Source: Paenibacillus sp. FSL R5-0341 (GTDB lineage: Bacteria > Bacillota > Bacilli > Paenibacillales > Paenibacillaceae). From it: a DNA stretch of 64,000 nucleotides. A model generated the notes under the pieces. It saw only the letters and a list, made by a program, of their open reading frames with translations, was not told where the DNA came from and made no database searches. Below, in pieces: positions 60,232-64,000 of this stretch; the stretch's first letter is position 1, and every line of letters starts with the position of its first letter. Made by a program: the position numbers and the translations under genes. The stretch spans positions 2,108,001-2,172,000 of the forward strand of contig NZ_CP150241.1 in the NCBI RefSeq assembly GCF_037975235.1, read 5' to 3'.

Positions 60232-61824
60232 TTGACAAATTTAAACTTCACAGATTTCAATCTTGAACCACTGGTGCTGCAAGCCATCACTGAGCTCGGG
60301 TTTGAAGAAGCAACACCGATCCAATCCAAAGCGATTCCTTTGGCACTCGAAGGCAGAGACTTGATTGGTCAAGCACAAACGGGTACGGGTAAAACAGCTG
60401 CATTCGGTATTCCGTTGATCAGCAAAATCACGAAAAGTGACGAAAAAATCCGCGCCCTCATTATGGCACCTACACGTGAACTTGCAATCCAAGTTGCTGA
60501 AGAGATCGAAAAACTTACTCGCTTCAAAGGTCTGCGCTCCCTGCCAATCTACGGCGGACAAGATATCGTTCGTCAGATTCGTGCACTGAAAAGAAAACCA
60601 CAGATTATCATTGGTACACCTGGACGTCTCCTTGACCACATCAACCGCAAAACAATCAAACTTGATGATGTACAAACTGTTGTATTGGATGAAGCAGATG
60701 AAATGCTCGACATGGGTTTCATGGAGGATATTCAATCTATCCTGAAACAAGTACCAGACGAGCGTCAAACGATGCTGTTCTCAGCAACAATGCCTCCTAA
60801 CATTCAAAAATTGGCTCAACAATTCTTGAACAATCCTGAGCACGTATCTGTAATTCCTAAACAAGTTAGTGCGCCATTGATCGACCAAGCTTACATTGAA
60901 GTACCTGAGCGTCAAAAATTCGAAGCACTTAGCCGTTTGCTGGATATGGAATCTCCTGAACTGGCGATCGTATTCGGACGTACTAAACGTCGTGTTGATG
61001 AATTGGCTGAAGCTTTGCAAAAACGTGGATATTCTGCTGATGGTCTCCATGGTGACCTTTCCCAGAACCAACGTGATACAGTAATGCGTAAGTTCCGTGA
61101 CGGCAGCATTGATGTACTCGTTGCAACAGACGTAGCTGCACGTGGTCTCGATGTATCCGGCGTAACTCACGTTGTAAACTTTGACCTTCCGCAAGATCCG
61201 GAAAGCTATGTTCACCGTATTGGTCGTACAGGTCGTGCCGGTAAAGAGGGTGCTGCATGGTCCTTCGTTACACCGCGTGAGATTGATCACTTGCACTTCA
61301 TCGAGCGTGTAACACGTCACCGTATTCCACGTAAACCACTGCCAACAATGGCAGAAGCGGTTGAAGGCAAACAACGTTTGACAGCAGAGCGTTTGCTGGA
61401 AATCGTACAATCTGGCGAACTGAACGAATACAAAGGTATTGCGATTCAAATGCTTGAGCAATATGATTCTGTTCAACTGTTGTCGGCTGCTCTGAAGCTC
61501 CTGACAGGTGACAAAAAAGACGCTCAAGTTGACCTTACTCCTGAAGATCCGATCCGTGCTAAACGTCGTAAACCGGATGTTCGCTCAGGCGGACGTAAAC
61601 CATCTGGCTACAGCGGTAACCGCAGCAGTGGTAGCGGCAGTGGTGGTGGCTACAACCGTGATCGCAACAGCAGTGGCGGCGGACGTGGTGGCTACAACCG
61701 TGATCGTAACAGCGGCAGCAGCACTGGCGGTGGAAGCAGAGAAGGTGGTTACAACCGTGACCGCAAACCGCGTCCAAGCAACAACGAAGGACGTCGTCCA
61801 GCGAAAGATTCTTCTTTCGAGTAA
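60232..61824 (+). CDS. cshA: DEAD-box ATP-dependent RNA helicase CshA
   Basis: 530 residues. Motifs: Q motif near 29 (TPIQ), AQTGTGKT (48-55), PTREL (80-84), DEAD (153-156), SAT, and HRIGRTGR in the second RecA domain. The C-terminus is an RGG-like low-complexity tail with YNRDR three times among Gly/Ser/Asn repeats, an RNA-binding tail as in CshA-type helicases. It unwinds RNA in mRNA decay and ribosome assembly, especially in the cold. TTG start at 60232 (AAAAGGAG upstream, spacing long). The codon use is that of a highly expressed gene. Confidence 0.95.
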   Translation: MTNLNFTDFNLEPLVLQAITELGFEEATPIQSKAIPLALEGRDLIGQAQTGTGKTAAFGIPLISKITKSDEKIRALIMAPTRELAIQVAEEIEKLTRFKGLRSLPIYGGQDIVRQIRALKRKPQIIIGTPGRLLDHINRKTIKLDDVQTVVLDEADEMLDMGFMEDIQSILKQVPDERQTMLFSATMPPNIQKLAQQFLNNPEHVSVIPKQVSAPLIDQAYIEVPERQKFEALSRLLDMESPELAIVFGRTKRRVDELAEALQKRGYSADGLHGDLSQNQRDTVMRKFRDGSIDVLVATDVAARGLDVSGVTHVVNFDLPQDPESYVHRIGRTGRAGKEGAAWSFVTPREIDHLHFIERVTRHRIPRKPLPTMAEAVEGKQRLTAERLLEIVQSGELNEYKGIAIQMLEQYDSVQLLSAALKLLTGDKKDAQVDLTPEDPIRAKRRKPDVRSGGRKPSGYSGNRSSGSGSGGGYNRDRNSSGGGRGGYNRDRNSGSSTGGGSREGGYNRDRKPRPSNNEGRRPAKDSSFE

Positions 61825-61843
61825 TATAAACGTATGAACTGGA

Positions 61844-61873
61844 AAATGGAGCAGGCAACTGCTCCATTTTTTT
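61844..61873 (+). terminator. Terminator after cshA
   Basis: AAATGGAGCAG-GCAA-CTGCTCCATTT followed by T run. Confidence 0.9.
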
Positions 61874-62032
61874 ATTTTCAAAAGGTTGTTCTGTCTTTTG
61901 CTCACTATCAAAAGCGCTGGTCAAGGGCATAGCTGATCTCTTTTCGGGAAGTACTGGCTTTTCCTATCTATAATAAGGTATATTAATATTAGACTTCAGG
62001 TAATACGCAAGGCTGCGGAGGAGGAGAAATGT

Positions 62033-62845
62033 TTGGAATTTAAAGGAGCTATGGGTGGGATCTACCGGCTTACAGAGTGGATTACGAGACTGGCCGCAAC
62101 CAATCTGTTGTGGGCTATTTGTTCGTCTCCGTTCTTGTTTTTCTTGATTATGAAACTGCTCGTGATGCAGCAGAACCTCGCCAACGAATCATTGCAAATG
62201 AACTGGGCTATAGCCATTGTGGCACCGCTTACACTGTTCCCGGCGACTTCGGCGCTGTTTACGGTTGTTCGTAAATGGAATATGGGCGACACGGATGTGC
62301 CGATCTTCCGTACTTTCTTTGTAGGTTACAAGGAAAACTACAAGCAAAGTTTGATTGGGGGCATTTTTTACACGCTGCTGTTCGCGATTATGTATCTGGA
62401 TTATACGGTGTACATGACGCAGTTCCGTAACATGCAGCTCGTGGGAATCATTATGCTTGTGCTGCTTCTCTTGTTATTTGTATCACTCTTTAACTTTTTC
62501 TCGATGGTTGTACACTACCATATGTCCATCGGGCTCATTATCAAAAATGCAGTATTGCTAACGCTGATCAGACCTTTCCGTGTATTCTCCACATTGCTGG
62601 GAAGCGGATTGTTGTTCTACATCGGTTTCCGTTATCCGGTCTTGTTCATCTTCTTCATTATTAGTATCATCGCCTGGTTTGCTTTCTTTAACTTCTACGC
62701 AACTTTCAACAAAATGCAGGAGCAGATGGAGAAGATGCAGTTGAAGAAAGAAGAAGAGGAAGCCGCTGCGCTGGCTGAGAAATCAGCAGAGAACGGTGAA
62801 GCATCTGAGACATCAGACGACAAAAACATTACACTGCAAAAATAA
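62033..62845 (+). CDS. YesL family (DUF624) membrane protein
   Basis: 270 residues, TTG start at 62033 with GGAGGAG about 7 bases upstream. Five to six helices: LAATNLLWAICSSPFLFFL, NWAIAIVAPLTLFPATSALF, and GGIFYTLLFAIMYLDYTVYM. DUF624/YesL pattern RKWNMGDTDVPIFRTFFVGYKENYKQS (key part RTFFVGYKENYKQ) is clear. A charged coiled-coil tail (LKKEEEEAAALAEKSAENG) ends the protein. Usually linked to sugar ABC or rhamnogalacturonan genes; here it stands between cshA and 6S RNA. Confidence 0.9.
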   Translation: MEFKGAMGGIYRLTEWITRLAATNLLWAICSSPFLFFLIMKLLVMQQNLANESLQMNWAIAIVAPLTLFPATSALFTVVRKWNMGDTDVPIFRTFFVGYKENYKQSLIGGIFYTLLFAIMYLDYTVYMTQFRNMQLVGIIMLVLLLLLFVSLFNFFSMVVHYHMSIGLIIKNAVLLTLIRPFRVFSTLLGSGLLFYIGFRYPVLFIFFIISIIAWFAFFNFYATFNKMQEQMEKMQLKKEEEEAAALAEKSAENGEASETSDDKNITLQK

Positions 62846-62862
62846 AACATGATGGATCGCCA

Positions 62863-62891
62863 TTTACTTTTTACACAGTTAGGGATATAAT
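62863..62891 (+). promoter_or_regulatory. Promoter of 6S RNA gene
   Basis: TTTACT (62863-62868), 17-base spacer, TATAAT (62886-62891); expected start at about 62898. Confidence 0.65.
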
Positions 62892-62897
62892 AATTGT

Positions 62898-63095
62898 ACA
62901 TCCTGCGATGTACGTTTCGGTTATTCGTTGTTTTGAACCAATGATGATGTCTTCGGGAGATCAACACAGAATGTTGCTGAAAAGCCCTGTCTATACGACA
63001 TGGGGACTTCAAAAAGCATTTTTGCGGTCACCCACCTGCCAAGCAGGTTCATAAGACAATGTAGCCGGACGGCATAGGCGGGTTCCTAAATTTTC
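62898..63095 (+). ncRNA. ssrS: 6S RNA
   Basis: About 195-nt RNA gene in a 425-bp gap without an ORF. It folds as one long rod with a central bubble: closing stem CCTGC (62902-62906) with GCGGG near 63078-63082; next CGTTTCGGTTA with TAGCCGGACG; then CGTTGTTTTGAACC (62926-62939) with GGTTCATAAGACAATG (63046-63061). The interior carries GACATGGGGACTT ... GCGGTCACCCACCTGCC, which I recognise as the conserved 6S block of Bacillota. 6S RNA binds the RNA polymerase housekeeping holoenzyme as a promoter mimic. A promoter precedes it and a terminator follows. Exact ends are estimates. Confidence 0.82.
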
Positions 63096-63103
63096 ATGTA
63101 CAG

Positions 63104-63146
63104 CACCCTGACTTTTCCTCTTTTGAAGGAATTTCAGGGTGTTTTT
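63104..63146 (+). terminator. Terminator of 6S RNA gene
   Basis: CACCCTGA ... TCAGGGTG with inner TTCCTC/GAAGGAA and a TTTT loop, followed by T5. Confidence 0.85.
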
Positions 63147-63270
63147 ATGTTGTGATGAATGGTTTTGATTGGTTTAGTGATAAATATGATGCTTACCCTT
63201 TTGTTACTACTTGAACAATGTTACACTAAGATACATAAATGGAACGGTTACATTCAAAGGAGGAAGGGTC

Positions 63271-63663
63271 TTGACCTTAAAGAGAACGCTCGTCGGTATC
63301 ATCCGCAGCATGGAGGGAACCAGCGATCGAGCCAAGGATCCCAAATTAAAAACACGGTACTATAACTTATCCAAAGACAGAGCCTGGGAAGAAGTTTCTT
63401 CGACACTCAAAAAGATTCCAGGGTATAAAGTGCTGCACGAAGTGCCTTCTGTTGGAGAAGTTATACTGGAGAAACGGACTACCTTTGGACGGACGATGGA
63501 CATTACAGTTTCCATTATCTCGGTAAGTCCTGTTCGCAGTGCGGTGGATATGTATTCTGCTTCCCGTGGTTCACTTGGAGACTTGGGCTCTAACTATCGG
63601 ACGATTATGAATTTATTCTCTGTACTGGATAAAAAGCTGAGCAAGTATAAAGCAAATGATTGA
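63271..63663 (+). CDS. DUF1499 domain-containing protein
   Basis: 130 residues from TTG 63271 (AAAGGAGGAAGGGTC upstream); readings from 63211 lack a ribosome site. DUF1499 pattern: DPKLKTRYYNLSKDRAWEEV, the VDM-YSASRGSLGDLGSNYRTI end, as in this family. It is about 130 residues, soluble. Function unknown. Unlike classic DUF1499 proteins it has no signal. Ends at a strong terminator shared with tpx. Confidence 0.8.
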   Translation: MTLKRTLVGIIRSMEGTSDRAKDPKLKTRYYNLSKDRAWEEVSSTLKKIPGYKVLHEVPSVGEVILEKRTTFGRTMDITVSIISVSPVRSAVDMYSASRGSLGDLGSNYRTIMNLFSVLDKKLSKYKAND

Positions 63664-63677
63664 AATAGATGGTGAAT

Positions 63678-63718
63678 AACAAAAAGCGAGAGAAGGTTAA
63701 CCTTCCTCGCTTTTGTTC
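63678..63718. terminator. Shared bidirectional terminator
   Basis: AACAAAAAGCGAG-AGAAGGTTAACCTTC-CTCGCTTTTGTT between converging genes. Confidence 0.88.
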
Positions 63719-63735
63719 TGAACGTATGAAAACTT

Positions 63736-64000
63736 CTACAGCAAAGCTTTTACAGCAGCAATTGCTTGCTCGAAGTTAGGGGAGTCTGTCATTTCAGGCA
63801 GGTACTCCACATATGTAATCCGGTCTTCAGCATCCACCACAAAAATGGAACGCATGTCCAACTGGAATTCTTTGATCAGAACGCCATAGTCTTCACCGAA
63901 AGAACGTGTTTTGTAGTCTGACAATGTTACTACGCGGTCAACGCCAGCTGCTCCGCACCAACGGGCTTGAGCGAACGGAAGGTCAACACTTACTGTCAAG
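63736..64000 (-). CDS. tpx: Thiol peroxidase Tpx (C-terminal part)
   Basis: Only the last 88 residues are in the window; the gene runs off the right edge. The resolving Cys context [14 protein letters not shown] and the end [20 protein letters not shown] ... [18 protein letters not shown] identify an atypical 2-Cys peroxiredoxin of the Tpx family, which reduces alkyl and hydrogen peroxides with thioredoxin. The peroxidatic Cys lies upstream, outside the window. Confidence 0.94.
   Translation of the reverse strand, partial: LTVSVDLPFAQARWCGAAGVDRVVTLSDYKTRSFGEDYGVLIKEFQLDMRSIFVVDAEDRITYVEYLPEMTDSPNFEQAIAAVKALL

Noticed and set aside
61508..61930. Long antisense and alternate-frame ORFs over the end of cshA
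   Set aside because: They arise from the Gly/Ser/Asn/Arg repeat-rich tail read in other frames; low complexity and no ribosome sites.

Overview
The window looks like a chromosomal segment from a spore-forming Bacillales bacterium, most likely Paenibacillus. GC content is moderate, strong AGGAGG ribosome sites and frequent TTG/GTG starts are seen, and there are many Bacillus-type families (YtpB terpene synthase, AraM/EgsA, YtxH, YfmR, YuzB, YitT, YesL, HemEHY, CshA). Genus assignment rests on recalled protein resemblance, not on a search. Almost every gene or short operon ends in a clear Rho-independent hairpin, and converging genes often share one.

Layout. 1-7 kb: a truncated short-chain dehydrogenase divergent from a MerR regulator across two matching MerR-type promoters, then LysR, a spermidine-synthase-like methyltransferase, a membrane diguanylate cyclase, HxlR, DoxX and a Gfo/Idh/MocA oxidoreductase. 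7-13 kb: tRNA-Leu(CAG), sn-glycerol-1-phosphate dehydrogenase, a two-HTH regulator, a holin-like protein, and a compact run of Dabb, a 36-residue membrane peptide, DUF86 and DUF4261, then YtxH. 13-18 kb: glutamate racemase and a LysM/M14 peptidase (wall metabolism), HesB-like and YuzB-like small proteins, a lipoprotein and an aldo/keto reductase. 18.8-19.1 kb: a strongly folded, gene-free element that may be a dispersed repeat.

19-29 kb: FrnE-type DsbA, a cytidine-deaminase-like protein, an LTA synthase family protein, an rRNA methyltransferase, an O-methyltransferase, secreted L-asparaginase, a cytochrome P450 whose stop codon lies in a tetranucleotide repeat, and an MFS exporter. 29-36 kb: the overlapping haem operon hemE-hemH-hemY, then CapA, a glycerophosphodiesterase and an FAH-family hydrolase. 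36-41.5 kb: a MarR-led cluster with an arylsulfotransferase-like protein and a sulfonate/nitrate-type ABC transporter whose binding-protein gene is broken. 41.7-50 kb: DUF92, TetR, ABC-F (YfmR-like), a coiled-coil protein, M42 peptidase, LapA, and oligoendopeptidase F with two plausible starts, one of which adds a signal peptide.

50-64 kb: a cold-shock protein, MFS and MOP-type transporters divergent from the terpene synthase gene ytpB, 6-phosphofructokinase, a MATE exporter, a putative glycoside hydrolase, YitT, the DEAD-box helicase CshA, YesL, a 6S RNA gene recognised from its structure and promoter, a DUF1499 protein and the C-terminal part of thiol peroxidase Tpx. I found no CRISPR array, rRNA, insertion sequence or intact prophage. 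The most notable observations are the PepF dual start, the broken binding protein, the paired MerR promoters, the 6S RNA, the folded repeat at 18.9 kb, the orphan promoter-terminator unit before marR, and two short genes of 36 codons.
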